A DNA stretch of 22,614 bases from an uncultured Oscillospiraceae bacterium (GCA_934668285.1 CAKUNB010000010.1:1-22614), one strand, 5' to 3'; counted from the stretch's first letter, positions 12,476-20,103 are shown. Translations and numbers: made by a program. The notes: generated by a model not told the origin, from the sequence alone.

Positions 12476-15060
12476 TTTTGAGAATCCTCCTTGTTCAGCT
12501 GCGTTCGCAGTGGATTATTCTGAATGGCGGCGCGGCGGGCCTCCTCATGCAGGCGGCGGATGTAGGCCGCAATCTGCGCGTCCGTTCGCTCGATTTCGGC
12601 CAGCAGCTCCCGCGCGGAAACACGCAGCACGCCGCTGCGCAGGGAGGCAAGCTGGATCATGGTGTCCGAGGTCGCCACGCGGACGGTGTAATTTTTGCCG
12701 ATCTGGCCGACCAGCGACTCGATGTAGAGGTCGGCGCTTTCGTTTTCACGGGTGTAGACGACGCGCAGGCGGTCGCGGGTCGTTTTCGAGCCGACGCCGC
12801 CCTTGACGCGATAGCTGTCGAACACAACGACCAGCTCGCAGGGGTGAAAGCCGCAGTAGTTGCTCAGAAGGTCGAGCAGGCGCTCCCGTGCGCCCGCGAT
12901 ATCGTCCCGCGCCTGCTCGCGCAGCCCGTCCCACGCGAAGATCATATTGTAGCCGTCCACGATCAGGTAGTCCTTTTTCGGCGGCGGCAGGGTGATGGTT
13001 TCCTCACGCTTTGGCGCGGGCGGGCGGTAGAGCGTGCGCTTCTGCGGGCCGAATTCGCGCTCGATGATGCGCTCTAATTCGGCCTCGTCCGAGTCGATGC
13101 GGCAACGAGGCGGGGCAGCGGGCGCGGCCTCCGGCGTTTGCCGCAGCACCGGCGCGAGGTGCATATGGGAAAAGACTTCGTTCCACTTGACATTCACGCC
13201 CGCGCCGTGGGAGCAAAAGACGGAATCCGGCGTGTTTTCCACATCGGCCTCCGGCGAATAGTTCAGCGCTTCGATCACGCTCTCGGCGCTGCGGCAGAGG
13301 TCGTAGCCGTCCGGCAGACAGCGGAGCTTGCCGCGCCCGTGCGTGTAGGCGGCCACCTGCGCCATATAATCCTGCATCGCGCTGACCGGGCAGCGGCCCG
13401 CCAGTGTTACGCCGTCGGCTGCCTCCTTCGGTGCGCCGAACGAGCCGCCCATCATGCGAAGGTCGTTGATCGCACGGCCGAGCTGCGCTGCCGGGACGGT
13501 CAGCCGGAAGCGGTAGTACGGCTCCAATAAAATGCTCTGCGCCTGCATCAGGCCCTGCCGCACGGCGCGGTAGGTCGCCTGCCGGAAGTCGCCGCCCTCG
13601 GTGTGCTTCAGATGCGCCCGTCCGGCGACGAGCGTGATGCGCATATCGGTGATCGGCGAGCCGGTCAGCACGCCAAGGTGCTGTTTTTCTTCTAAATGCG
13701 TCAAAATCAGCCGCTGCCAGTTGCGGTCGAGCGCGTCCTCGGAGCAGTCGGCGCGGAATTCCAGCCCGCTGCCTCTGGGGAGAGGCTCGAGCAGGAGATG
13801 CACTTCGGCATAGTGCCGCAGCGGCTCAAAATGCCCCACGCCCTCGACCGGTGCGGCGATGGTTTCACGGTAGGCCACGCGGCCGTTGTCAAAGGTGACC
13901 TCCAAGGAAAACCGCTCGGCGATCAGCGCCTGTAATATCTCAAGCTGCACCTGCCCCATGATCTGCGCGTGAATTTCGCGCAGACGCGGGTCCCAGACGA
14001 GGTGGAGCTGCGGCTCTTCCTCCTCTAATTGCCGTAGCTTCGGCAGCGCGGTCTGCGCGTCCGTCCCCGGCGGCAGCCGCAGGCGGTAGAACATCACCGG
14101 CTGCAAAAGCGGCGGGGCCGTGAGCTGCTCCGCACCGAGCGTCTGCCCAGCCAGAAGGGCGGTGGGGCCGGTCACGGCGCAAATTTCGCCCGCAGGGACC
14201 TGCTCGGCCTGCGTAAACGCCGCGCCGGAATAGAGTCGGAGCTGTGTCGCCTTTTCTGTCAGCGATTCGCCGCCGGCCTCATAGGTCAGCGGATCGCGGA
14301 CATGGAGAACGCCGCCCGTGACCTTCAAAAACGTCAGGCGATTGCCCGCCGGGTCGCGGGAGATTTTATACACCCGCGCGGAAAATTCCGGCGGATAAAT
14401 TTTCGATTCCAGATAGCGCTCCAGCGCGGAGATCAGCGCCTCCACGCCGTCGAGCTGCAAGGCCGCGCCGAAGAAGCACGGGAAGCACCGCTCCTCGCGC
14501 AGCAGCCGCCCAATCGTCCCGTCCGAGAGCGCTTCCGTCGCGAGATACTCCTCCAGCGCGGCCTCATCGGCCATTGCGATGGCCTCAAAATCGTCCGGTG
14601 CGGCGCAAAGCTCACTCAGATTCGCCCGTGCGTCGGCCAGCAGCCGTGCTTTTTCTGCGCCGGGCAGATCCATTTTATTAAAGAATACCAGTGTGGGAAC
14701 GTGGTAGCGCCGCAGAAGCTTCCAGAGCGTTTCGGTGTGCGCCTGCACGCCGTCCGTCCCGCTGACGAGCAGCAGCGCGTAGTCCAGTACCGGCATGACC
14801 CGCTCGGCTTCCGGCGAAAAATCGACGTGGCCCGGCGTGTCGAGCAGCGTCAGCCACAGCCGCTCGGTTTTCAGCCGCGCCTGCTTGGAAAAAATCGTGA
14901 TGCCGCGTACACGTTCCAGCGCGAAATGATCCAGCAGAGCGCTGCCCTTGTCCACCCGGCCGAGCGTCTTGCGCTGTCCGGTCAGGTACAGCAGCGCCTC
15001 GGTCAGCGTGGTTTTTCCGGCGTCGACCTGTGCAAAAATACCGACGACCGCCTGCTTCAC
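12472..15060 (-). CDS. TetM/EF-G-like translational GTPase fused to a YacP/Rae1-type NYN nuclease domain
   Basis: An 862-residue fusion. Residues 1-640 match ribosomal-protection/EF-G GTPases: P-loop AQVDAGKTT (10-18), RGIT switch I (52-55), DTPGH (74-78), NKMD (128-131), the beta-barrel and domain III-V regions, and a domain IV loop HTEGGDFR (486-493) where TetM has its STPADFR loop. After a Pro/Ala/charged linker (about 640-695) comes a YacP/Rae1-like NYN/PIN domain (697-840) with acidic residues in DYLIVDGYN (Asp702), VVVFDSY (Asp748), ENESAD (Asp777) and ATSD (Asp799). B. subtilis Rae1 is a ribosome-dependent mRNA endonuclease. Start: the GTG at 15060 has GGAG at seven bases and overlaps the leader ORF stop. 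The frame is open to a TTG at 15120, but that part has no family match. Tetracycline resistance is possible but not implied. Confidence 0.88.
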   Translation of the reverse strand: MKQAVVGIFAQVDAGKTTLTEALLYLTGQRKTLGRVDKGSALLDHFALERVRGITIFSKQARLKTERLWLTLLDTPGHVDFSPEAERVMPVLDYALLLVSGTDGVQAHTETLWKLLRRYHVPTLVFFNKMDLPGAEKARLLADARANLSELCAAPDDFEAIAMADEAALEEYLATEALSDGTIGRLLREERCFPCFFGAALQLDGVEALISALERYLESKIYPPEFSARVYKISRDPAGNRLTFLKVTGGVLHVRDPLTYEAGGESLTEKATQLRLYSGAAFTQAEQVPAGEICAVTGPTALLAGQTLGAEQLTAPPLLQPVMFYRLRLPPGTDAQTALPKLRQLEEEEPQLHLVWDPRLREIHAQIMGQVQLEILQALIAERFSLEVTFDNGRVAYRETIAAPVEGVGHFEPLRHYAEVHLLLEPLPRGSGLEFRADCSEDALDRNWQRLILTHLEEKQHLGVLTGSPITDMRITLVAGRAHLKHTEGGDFRQATYRAVRQGLMQAQSILLEPYYRFRLTVPAAQLGRAINDLRMMGGSFGAPKEAADGVTLAGRCPVSAMQDYMAQVAAYTHGRGKLRCLPDGYDLCRSAESVIEALNYSPEADVENTPDSVFCSHGAGVNVKWNEVFSHMHLAPVLRQTPEAAPAAPPRCRIDSDEAELERIIEREFGPQKRTLYRPPAPKREETITLPPPKKDYLIVDGYNMIFAWDGLREQARDDIAGARERLLDLLSNYCGFHPCELVVVFDSYRVKGGVGSKTTRDRLRVVYTRENESADLYIESLVGQIGKNYTVRVATSDTMIQLASLRSGVLRVSARELLAEIERTDAQIAAYIRRLHEEARRAAIQNNPLRTQLNKEDSQK

Positions 15061-15095
15061 GGCGCTTCTCCGGCGTTCCAACGATGAGAATTCAT
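15057..15095 (-). CDS. 12-codon leader ORF upstream of the GTPase-nuclease gene
   Basis: ATG at 15095 with AAGGAG eight bases upstream, the best ribosome binding site in the leader, encodes MNSHRWNAGEAP. Its TGA overlaps the GTG start of the GTPase as GTGA (15057-15060). The GTPase site itself (GGAG) lies inside the leader. This makes translational coupling likely. Ribosomal-protection genes such as tet(M) are known for short leader peptides that govern expression, but those act by transcription attenuation; no attenuator pair is evident here. Confidence 0.6.
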   Translation of the reverse strand: MNSHRWNAGEAP

Positions 15096-15114
15096 AAGGA
15101 ATGCTCCTTTGTGC

Positions 15115-15143
15115 TTGCAAGATGAGAAAAAATAGGGTATAGT
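15115..15143 (+). promoter_or_regulatory. SigA-type promoter of the TIGR00300-like gene
   Basis: TTGCAA (15115-15120), 17-bp spacer, TATAGT (15138-15143), 30 bp before the ATG at 15174. The minus-strand promoter of the GTPase operon must lie in the same 78-bp gap or inside this gene, but I see no clear pair. Confidence 0.7.
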
Positions 15144-15173
15144 GAAAGAAAAAACAGAGAGGGGATTCACGTT

Positions 15174-16259
15174 ATGTTCCAGCTTCGGAAATATACCGCG
15201 CCCGATTTTACGCAGCCGCAGTTCCGCGATGCACCGGAGGCCGTCTGCGCGCCCGCGCCGAAGGACGGCGTTGCGCCGGAAAATTATCATGCCATGAGCA
15301 TTTTCCCGGAGTATTTTCACCTCGACGGCCGGTGGCTGTTGGCGGAGGAGAGCCGGATGGACTGCGTTCCGGTCTACGAAAACGGCAAGGTGCTCGTCCG
15401 CGAGTTCCGCCTATTGAAGCAAGGCGACCGGGTCGTTACCGGCCGGACGGAAAACTGCGAGGACGGCATTTACGTCCACCCGAACGGCTTTTCCGAGGAG
15501 GCCGAGCAGAAGGACGTGTTCGCTTTCCGGCAGAACCGTTCGCGCGAAACGGCGTTTTCTAAGGATTACGACGAAATTTATGAGCTGCTGCGCCATGAGC
15601 GTGACCACGGCAAGATCGTCTGGGTCATGGGCCCAGCGTTCGCCTTCGATGCCGACGCACGCCGCGCCATGTCCAAGCTGATCGAAAACGGCTATGTCCA
15701 TGCGATTCTGGCCGGCAACGCGCTGGCGACGCACGATCTGGAGGGCGCGTATCTGAAAACCGCGCTGGGGCAGGATATTTACACACAGCGCTCCATGCCG
15801 AACGGCCATTACAACCATCTTGATACCATCAATCGCGTCAAGCGCCACGGAAGCATCAAGGCGTTCATCGAAAACGAGGGCATCGACAACGGCATCATCT
15901 ACAGCTGCGAAAAGTATGGCGTACCGTACGTCCTTGGCGGCTCCATCCGCGACGACGGCCCGCTGCCCCCGGTGTTCGGGGACGTGTACGCAGCGCAGGA
16001 CGCGATGCGCAACGAGATCCGCGGCGCAACGACGGTGATCGCCATGGCGACCATGCTCCACACGATCGCAACGGGCAACATGACCCCGTCCTTCCGCGTG
16101 ATGCCCGACGGCACGGTGCGGCAGGTGTATTTCTACTGCGTGGACGTTTCGGAATTCGTGGTCAATAAGCTCGCCGACCGCGGCAGCCTCTCGGCCAAGG
16201 GCATCGTGACGAACGTGCAGGACTTCGTGGTCAATCTGCAAAAGGGCCTCGGGCTGTAA
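15174..16259 (+). CDS. TIGR00300/LOR-SDH-type protein, archaeal ornithine cyclodeaminase-like
   Basis: A 361-residue cytosolic protein. The C-terminal half carries family-typical motifs: AILAGNALATHDLEGAYLKTALG, YVLGGSIRDDGPLPPVFGDVYAAQDAMR and TVIAMATMLHTIATGNMTPS. These occur in the TIGR00300 family, which includes the archaeal ornithine cyclodeaminase and the C-terminal domain of cyanobacterial ArgZ/AgrE. That activity turns ornithine into proline and ammonia. The assigned reaction is by family only; related bacterial proteins have been annotated as LOR/SDH without proof. A GAGAGGGG ribosome binding site precedes the ATG by nine bases. It is monocistronic, divergent from the GTPase operon, and followed by a composite repeat. 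Confidence 0.65.
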   Translation: MFQLRKYTAPDFTQPQFRDAPEAVCAPAPKDGVAPENYHAMSIFPEYFHLDGRWLLAEESRMDCVPVYENGKVLVREFRLLKQGDRVVTGRTENCEDGIYVHPNGFSEEAEQKDVFAFRQNRSRETAFSKDYDEIYELLRHERDHGKIVWVMGPAFAFDADARRAMSKLIENGYVHAILAGNALATHDLEGAYLKTALGQDIYTQRSMPNGHYNHLDTINRVKRHGSIKAFIENEGIDNGIIYSCEKYGVPYVLGGSIRDDGPLPPVFGDVYAAQDAMRNEIRGATTVIAMATMLHTIATGNMTPSFRVMPDGTVRQVYFYCVDVSEFVVNKLADRGSLSAKGIVTNVQDFVVNLQKGLGL

Positions 16260-16270
16260 GCTCCCGTTCT

Positions 16271-16539
16271 GTCATTGCGAGGTCCTGAAAGGACCGTGGC
16301 AATCTCATGCAGGTACTTCAATTTTGGTACACGCTATCCCGCAACCTGCGCCTGCGGGCGCGGGGACTCCTTCAGTCATGGCCTGCGGCCATGCCAGCTC
16401 CCTCAAAGAGGGAGCCGAGGCGCTGCGGCGCGGGAAGGAACGGGGGATGCGGATTGCCACGGCCTGCGGCCGACCGGCGAGCGGAGTGCCCGCATCCGTA
16501 AGGCGGCGAAGCCGCCAACGGCTGCGACATCGCAATGAC
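16271..16539. repeat. Composite inverted-repeat (MITE-like) element, copy 1
   Basis: Begins with GTCATTGCGAGG (16271-16282) and ends with CGCAATGAC (16531-16539), giving nine-base terminal inverted repeats, with inner TGGCAATCTC (16297-16306) and GGATTGCCA (16451-16459). The middle is not related to the second copy at 20162; it contains hairpins CATGGCC-TGC-GGCCATG (16377-16393) and GCTCCCTC-AAA-GAGGGAGC (16397-16415) plus the 19-base sequence shared with 9855-9873. It reads as one small element nested in another. No transposase is encoded. The 319-bp gap 16260-16578 holds nothing else. Confidence 0.7.
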
Positions 16540-16578
16540 AATGTCAGAGACTATCTGTAGGTTTTACAATGGCGCTGC

Positions 16579-16965
16579 CTATTCGGTAGTGCCATTTCCT
16601 TCGGAAATTTCGCCTTTTTTTGCGGCGAGCTTGTTCTTGAACTGCTCGACGAGCGGCAGGAGGGCGGACAGCAGGCCGCCCTTTTCCTTTGCGGCGGCCT
16701 CGACCTGCAATAGGCGGACATCGGAGCCGCACACGGCGAGATAGGTCAGCGGCGTGCGCTTGACTTTGCCGCCCGCGCCGGCAAACACGCCGTCTGAGCG
16801 CTTGGTCAAATCCGAGCCGCCGCAGGAAAAACCGCACGACAGGGTGGAGATGGGAACGACGGTGACATCCCCGATCACGATGGGGGCCTCGGCGACGGAC
16901 TGCTCGGCGGCGAGCTTTCGCGTCTGCTCGGCGGTGAACTCAAAAATCGGCAGCAGTTGACTCAT
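16579..16965 (-). CDS. gerW: GerW (YtfJ) family spore protein
   Basis: A 128-residue protein of the GerW/YtfJ family. The recognisable parts are APIVIGDVTVVPISTLSCGFSCGGSDL (about residues 27-53), matching the family's PI-V-P-S-x-S-x-GF-x-GG core, then a Gly-rich AGAGGKVKRTPLTYLAV. In B. subtilis YtfJ/GerW is a spore inner-membrane-associated protein needed for normal germination, so the organism probably makes spores or retains part of that programme. Two Cys residues in SCGFSCGG are unusual. The start at 16965 overlaps the upstream gene as ATGA (16962-16965); its ribosome binding site GGAG lies eleven bases upstream. A longer open frame reaching 17673 is only an overlap with DUF2953. Confidence 0.88.
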   Translation of the reverse strand: MSQLLPIFEFTAEQTRKLAAEQSVAEAPIVIGDVTVVPISTLSCGFSCGGSDLTKRSDGVFAGAGGKVKRTPLTYLAVCGSDVRLLQVEAAAKEKGGLLSALLPLVEQFKNKLAAKKGEISEGNGTTE

Positions 16966-17630
16966 GACGGCTTTCGCTCCTTTTTCAGATAGTTTCCCAG
17001 CAGGAAGCAGGCATAGCGCAGCAGGTGCCACACCCGGTAGCGCAGCGCCAGATCGAGACTGACGCGGCTGCTTTCCTGCAGATAGTCGATTGCAACATTG
17101 ACGCGGCGGCGGCGAACGGTCATCGACTGCTCCAGCAGCGTGACCAGCGAGTAGACCGCCGCGCAGGCGGTTCCGTAGCTGATGGCGGCGTCGGCGGCAT
17201 CGTCCCCGCCGATCGTGACCGTTAAGAAAAAGCGCTGAAACACACCGGAGCCGAGGCACTTGCCCGTCCGCGCCAGCAGCGTTTGAATCGCGGCCAGTAC
17301 GTCGCCCAGCACCGCCGTCAGTCCGCGCTCGGCAATGGCGGCCTTGGCTCGCTCCTTCGTATTGATTTCGCCGAGGCCCAAAAGGGCCAGCAGGTCGGGG
17401 ACGGCGCTTTTTTTCTGCTCCACCGGCTGCTCTTTTTTCGGCGCAGCAGGCTTTTTTCTTGGCCTCTCTGCCTTTTCCGGCCTGTCGGAGCGGACGAGGG
17501 GAACAAACAGCAGGCGTATGCGGTAGAAAAATCCGTTCTCCGGGTCGTAGCGCAGGACGATTTGCAGCGGCAGGAGGAGCAGCAGACCGAGCAGGGCGAC
17601 GATTCCAAGAATGATCCAGAGCGCAAGCAC
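16962..17630 (-). CDS. DUF2953 (YtfI-like) membrane protein
   Basis: A 222-residue protein with an N-terminal hydrophobic anchor (LALWIILGIVALLGLLLLLPLQIVL) and a mostly cytoplasmic remainder. A Lys/Pro/Glu-rich linker (about 55-75) is followed by a conserved C-terminal part ending in ALRYRVWHLLRYACFLL. It matches the DUF2953 family, whose gene is ytfI next to ytfJ in B. subtilis. Its role is unproven; the context argues for spore function with GerW. The start is GTG at 17630, eight bases after AGGAGG; the frame is open to a TTG at 17651, but that codon lies upstream of the ribosome binding site. A promoter TTGTAA-17-TATAAT is seen at 17662-17690. Confidence 0.85.
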   Translation of the reverse strand: MLALWIILGIVALLGLLLLLPLQIVLRYDPENGFFYRIRLLFVPLVRSDRPEKAERPRKKPAAPKKEQPVEQKKSAVPDLLALLGLGEINTKERAKAAIAERGLTAVLGDVLAAIQTLLARTGKCLGSGVFQRFFLTVTIGGDDAADAAISYGTACAAVYSLVTLLEQSMTVRRRRVNVAIDYLQESSRVSLDLALRYRVWHLLRYACFLLGNYLKKERKPS

Positions 17631-17661
17631 CGCGCATCCCTCCTTCGCCAAAGATACTGCT

Positions 17662-17690
17662 ATTATACTGCAAATCCGCCGCGTTTACAA
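17662..17690 (-). promoter_or_regulatory. SigA-type promoter of the DUF2953-gerW operon
   Basis: Minus strand: TTGTAA (17685-17690), 17-bp spacer, TATAAT (17662-17667), 31 bp before the GTG at 17630. This is a vegetative-type promoter; sporulation sigma factor motifs are not obvious. Confidence 0.8.
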
Positions 17691-17703
17691 GCCCGAAGCG
17701 CTA

Positions 17704-17732
17704 TTTACTTTTCTGCGGCGATGTGCTATCAT
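17704..17732 (+). promoter_or_regulatory. SigA-type promoter of the small Cys-containing protein
   Basis: TTTACT (17704-17709), 17-bp spacer, TATCAT (17727-17732), 23 bp before the ATG at 17756. Confidence 0.6.
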
Positions 17733-17755
17733 CGTTGCGGAAGGGAGGTGGCCGC

Positions 17756-17926
17756 ATGGCTGAGAAGCTGATCTCCGGCTACTGCCGGGTGCTGAACGCG
17801 GCGCGGACGGTGCTGGCCGACAGCGACGACAAGACCGCCGACTGCCGCTACCCCGACTGCGAGCACCGCGAGGAATGCACCGTCGCGGCGCAGCTTCGGG
17901 AATTTTTGAGCGAGGATAAAAATTGA
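17756..17926 (+). CDS. Small Cys-containing protein of unknown function (56 aa)
   Basis: A 56-residue protein I do not recognise. It begins MAEKLISGYCRVLNAARTVL (amphipathic helix) and has a cysteine cluster, YCR plus CRYPDCEHREEC, spaced C-x4-C-x5-C with a His between, which could bind a metal. The last part is a short charged tail. The ATG at 17756 follows AGGGAGG (17742-17748) by seven bases, and a plausible promoter lies just upstream, so it is likely real despite its size. It is upstream of and codirectional with pepF, which has its own promoter. Confidence 0.7.
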   Translation: MAEKLISGYCRVLNAARTVLADSDDKTADCRYPDCEHREECTVAAQLREFLSEDKN

Positions 17927-17949
17927 TGCCCGTTTTTTGCCCGTCCGGA

Positions 17950-17978
17950 TTGTTTTACGGGGAAAAACGTGATATGAT
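17950..17978 (+). promoter_or_regulatory. SigA-type promoter of pepF
   Basis: TTGTTT (17950-17955), 17-bp spacer, TATGAT (17973-17978), 31 bp before the ATG at 18010, which has AAGGAGG seven bases upstream. Confidence 0.65.
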
Positions 17979-18009
17979 AGGAGAAATGAACTACAAGGAG
18001 GAAAAACCA

Positions 18010-19815
18010 ATGGCAGAAACCAAGAAAATTCCGGAACGCTCCGAGATCCGTGAGGAGGACAAGTGGGCGATTCATGACATTTACGCCACCGACGAGCTGT
18101 GGGAGGAGGACCTGAAGAAGATTAAGGACATGATCCCGCAGGTCGGGGCCTTTGCCGGTAAGCTCGGCGAGTCTGCGGACACTCTGCTGGCTTTTGTGAA
18201 GTGGGACGAGAATACCACTGTGCTGTTCGACGCACTGGGCAATTATGCGATGCGCCGTTCGGACGAGGATGCCCGCGTTTCCAAATATCAGGCGATGGTC
18301 GGCAATCTGATGAGTACCGTCGTCGAGCTGAACGCCGCTGCCAGCTTTGCGACGCCCGAGATCATGGCCATCGACGATGAAACCATGGAAAAATTCTACG
18401 CCGAGCAGCCGAAGCTGGAGCATTACCGCCGCTATCTGAACAACATTCGCCGCCGCCGTGCGCACGTTCTCAGCCCCGCCGAGGAAAAGCTGCTCGCCGC
18501 CGCCGGGGAAATGGCCAGTGCGCCGGATACCATCTACGGGATGTTCAACGATGCCGACGTGACCTTCCCCGATGCCGTGGACAGCAAGGGCGAAAAGCAC
18601 CCCCTGTCGCAGGGCACGTACATTTCCTACATGGAAAGCCCCGACCGCGCGCTGCGCAAGAGCGCGTTCGAGAACCTCTACCACACCTACGGCAGCTATA
18701 AGAACACGATTGCCGCCGTCCTGTCCGCGCAGGTCAAGCAGTTGCAATTCTTCGCCACCGCGCGAAAGTATTCCTCCGCAATGGAGGCCTCCCTCGACGT
18801 GACGAACGTCCCGACGAGCGTCTACACGAACCTCATCGAGGCCGTCCATAAGAACATGGACAAGATGTACCGCTATGTTGCGCTCCGCAAGAAGCTGCTG
18901 GGCGTGGACGAGCTGCACTTCTACGATATCTACACCCCGCTGGTCGAGGACGTGGCCACGCACGCCAGCATCGACGAGGCCAAGGCGCTGGTCCTCAAGG
19001 CCGTCGCTCCCCTCGGCGAGGAGTACTGCAAGGTCCTCAAGCACGGCTTCGAGAGCCGCTGGGTCGATATCTACGAGAACGCGGGCAAGCGCTCCGGTGC
19101 ATATTCCGCGGGTGCGAAGGTCCATCCCTTCGTCCTGATGAACTACACCGGCACGCTCGACAGCCAGTTCACGCTGGCGCATGAGATGGGCCACGCGATG
19201 CACTCTTATCTGTCTAACAAGCATCAGCCGCCGCTCGATGCCGATTACGTCATCTTCGTCGCCGAGGTTGCCTCGACCTGCAACGAGGCGCTGCTGATGC
19301 AGTACCTGCTCGGCCAGACCACGGATAAGAAGGAACGCGCGTATCTCATCAACCACTTCCTCGAGGGCTTCCGCACGACGCTCTACCGCCAGACGATGTT
19401 CGCCGAGTTCGAGCTGAACATCGGCAAGCTGGCGCAGGAGGGCACCAGCCTGACGCCCGACGTACTGAACGAAGAATACCGCCGCCTGAACAAGCTCTAC
19501 TTCGGCGACGACATCGTGCTTGACGACGAGATCGCCATGGAGTGGATGCGCATTCCGCACTTCTACTACAATTATTATGTGTTCCAGTACGCCACCGGCT
19601 ACTCCGCCGCAGTTGCGCTGTCCCAGCGCATCCTGCACGAGGGTGAGCCGGCCGTCAAGGATTACCTCGGCTTCCTCTCCGGCGGCTGCAGCAAGAGCCC
19701 GATCGACCTTCTGAAGGGCGCCGGTGTGGACATGAGCACCACCAAGCCCGTTGAGGATGCGCTGGCCCTGTTCGGCGAGCTGCTCGACGAGATGGAAGCG
19801 CTGATGCAGGAGTAA
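18010..19815 (+). CDS. pepF: Oligoendopeptidase F (M3B zinc metallopeptidase)
   Basis: A 601-residue cytosolic peptidase of the usual PepF length that cuts short peptides of roughly 5-20 residues. The zinc site is complete: HEMGH (residues 391-395) in FTLAHEMGHAMHSYLS, with Glu419 in FVAEVASTCNEALL as the third ligand. The N-terminal WAIHDIYATDELWEEDLKKIK and the C-terminal IPHFYYNYYVFQYATGYSAAVALSQ, whose Tyr residues line the active site in M3 enzymes, also match. The start at 18010 is set by AAGGAGG at seven bases; upstream in-frame ATGs lie in the promoter. A small gene follows after 3 bp, so the two are probably co-translated. Confidence 0.95.
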   Translation: MAETKKIPERSEIREEDKWAIHDIYATDELWEEDLKKIKDMIPQVGAFAGKLGESADTLLAFVKWDENTTVLFDALGNYAMRRSDEDARVSKYQAMVGNLMSTVVELNAAASFATPEIMAIDDETMEKFYAEQPKLEHYRRYLNNIRRRRAHVLSPAEEKLLAAAGEMASAPDTIYGMFNDADVTFPDAVDSKGEKHPLSQGTYISYMESPDRALRKSAFENLYHTYGSYKNTIAAVLSAQVKQLQFFATARKYSSAMEASLDVTNVPTSVYTNLIEAVHKNMDKMYRYVALRKKLLGVDELHFYDIYTPLVEDVATHASIDEAKALVLKAVAPLGEEYCKVLKHGFESRWVDIYENAGKRSGAYSAGAKVHPFVLMNYTGTLDSQFTLAHEMGHAMHSYLSNKHQPPLDADYVIFVAEVASTCNEALLMQYLLGQTTDKKERAYLINHFLEGFRTTLYRQTMFAEFELNIGKLAQEGTSLTPDVLNEEYRRLNKLYFGDDIVLDDEIAMEWMRIPHFYYNYYVFQYATGYSAAVALSQRILHEGEPAVKDYLGFLSGGCSKSPIDLLKGAGVDMSTTKPVEDALALFGELLDEMEALMQE

Positions 19816-19818
19816 GCC

Positions 19819-20085
19819 GTGCCGGATATTTACATTCCGACGCTGCACAGCTTCGAGAACGACAATTCCTTCACCGGCAGCTGCGGCCAGCTGCGGTTTC
19901 GCATCGTCCCGTCGGTCGTGATGGCCACGCCGAAGGAGGTCGACATGGCCGCAAGCTCCATCACCGCCGAGTATTGGCACGGCGAATGGTGCTACGAGCT
20001 GAGCGAAATGGAGGACAGGCAGACCTTTCCCATGAGCGAAGAAGGCCGCGCCGCCATGAAGGCGTGGATCGAAGCACAGGCATAA
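19819..20085 (+). CDS. Small protein of unknown function downstream of pepF (88 aa)
   Basis: An 88-residue soluble protein starting with GTG at 19819; CAGGAG at 19807-19812, inside the end of pepF, is the ribosome binding site at six bases. I do not recognise a domain. Visible features are a central block KEVDMAASSITAEYWHGEWCYELSEME and a C-terminal helix (SEEGRAAMKAWIEAQA). Two Cys residues and several aromatics are present, but there is no membrane segment. The three-base gap to pepF indicates an operon; a role with the peptidase is only a suggestion. A hairpin follows 20 bp after its stop. Confidence 0.65.
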   Translation: MPDIYIPTLHSFENDNSFTGSCGQLRFRIVPSVVMATPKEVDMAASSITAEYWHGEWCYELSEMEDRQTFPMSEEGRAAMKAWIEAQA

Positions 20086-20103
20086 CAACAGGCATAACAA
20101 AAC

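Noticed and set aside
12472..15060. Calling the GTPase gene a tetracycline-resistance gene
   Set aside because: Domain IV carries HTEGGDFR instead of the TetM STPADFR loop, and the protein has a nuclease fusion; resistance cannot be inferred from the GTPase fold.
16271..16539. Insertion sequence
   Set aside because: There is no transposase frame and the length is 269 bp; a MITE-like or composite repeat fits better.
16579..17673. Reading the gerW frame as one 364-residue protein
   Set aside because: The first 230 residues overlap DUF2953 in another frame and are Arg/Pro-rich noise. The ATG at 16965 gives a normal GerW length.
17848..20100. A 750-codon open frame on the minus strand opposite pepF
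   Set aside because: It is antisense to a clear PepF with intact HEMGH, has no ribosome binding site, and is rich in His/Val/Arg/Gln as expected for a GC-rich mirror frame.
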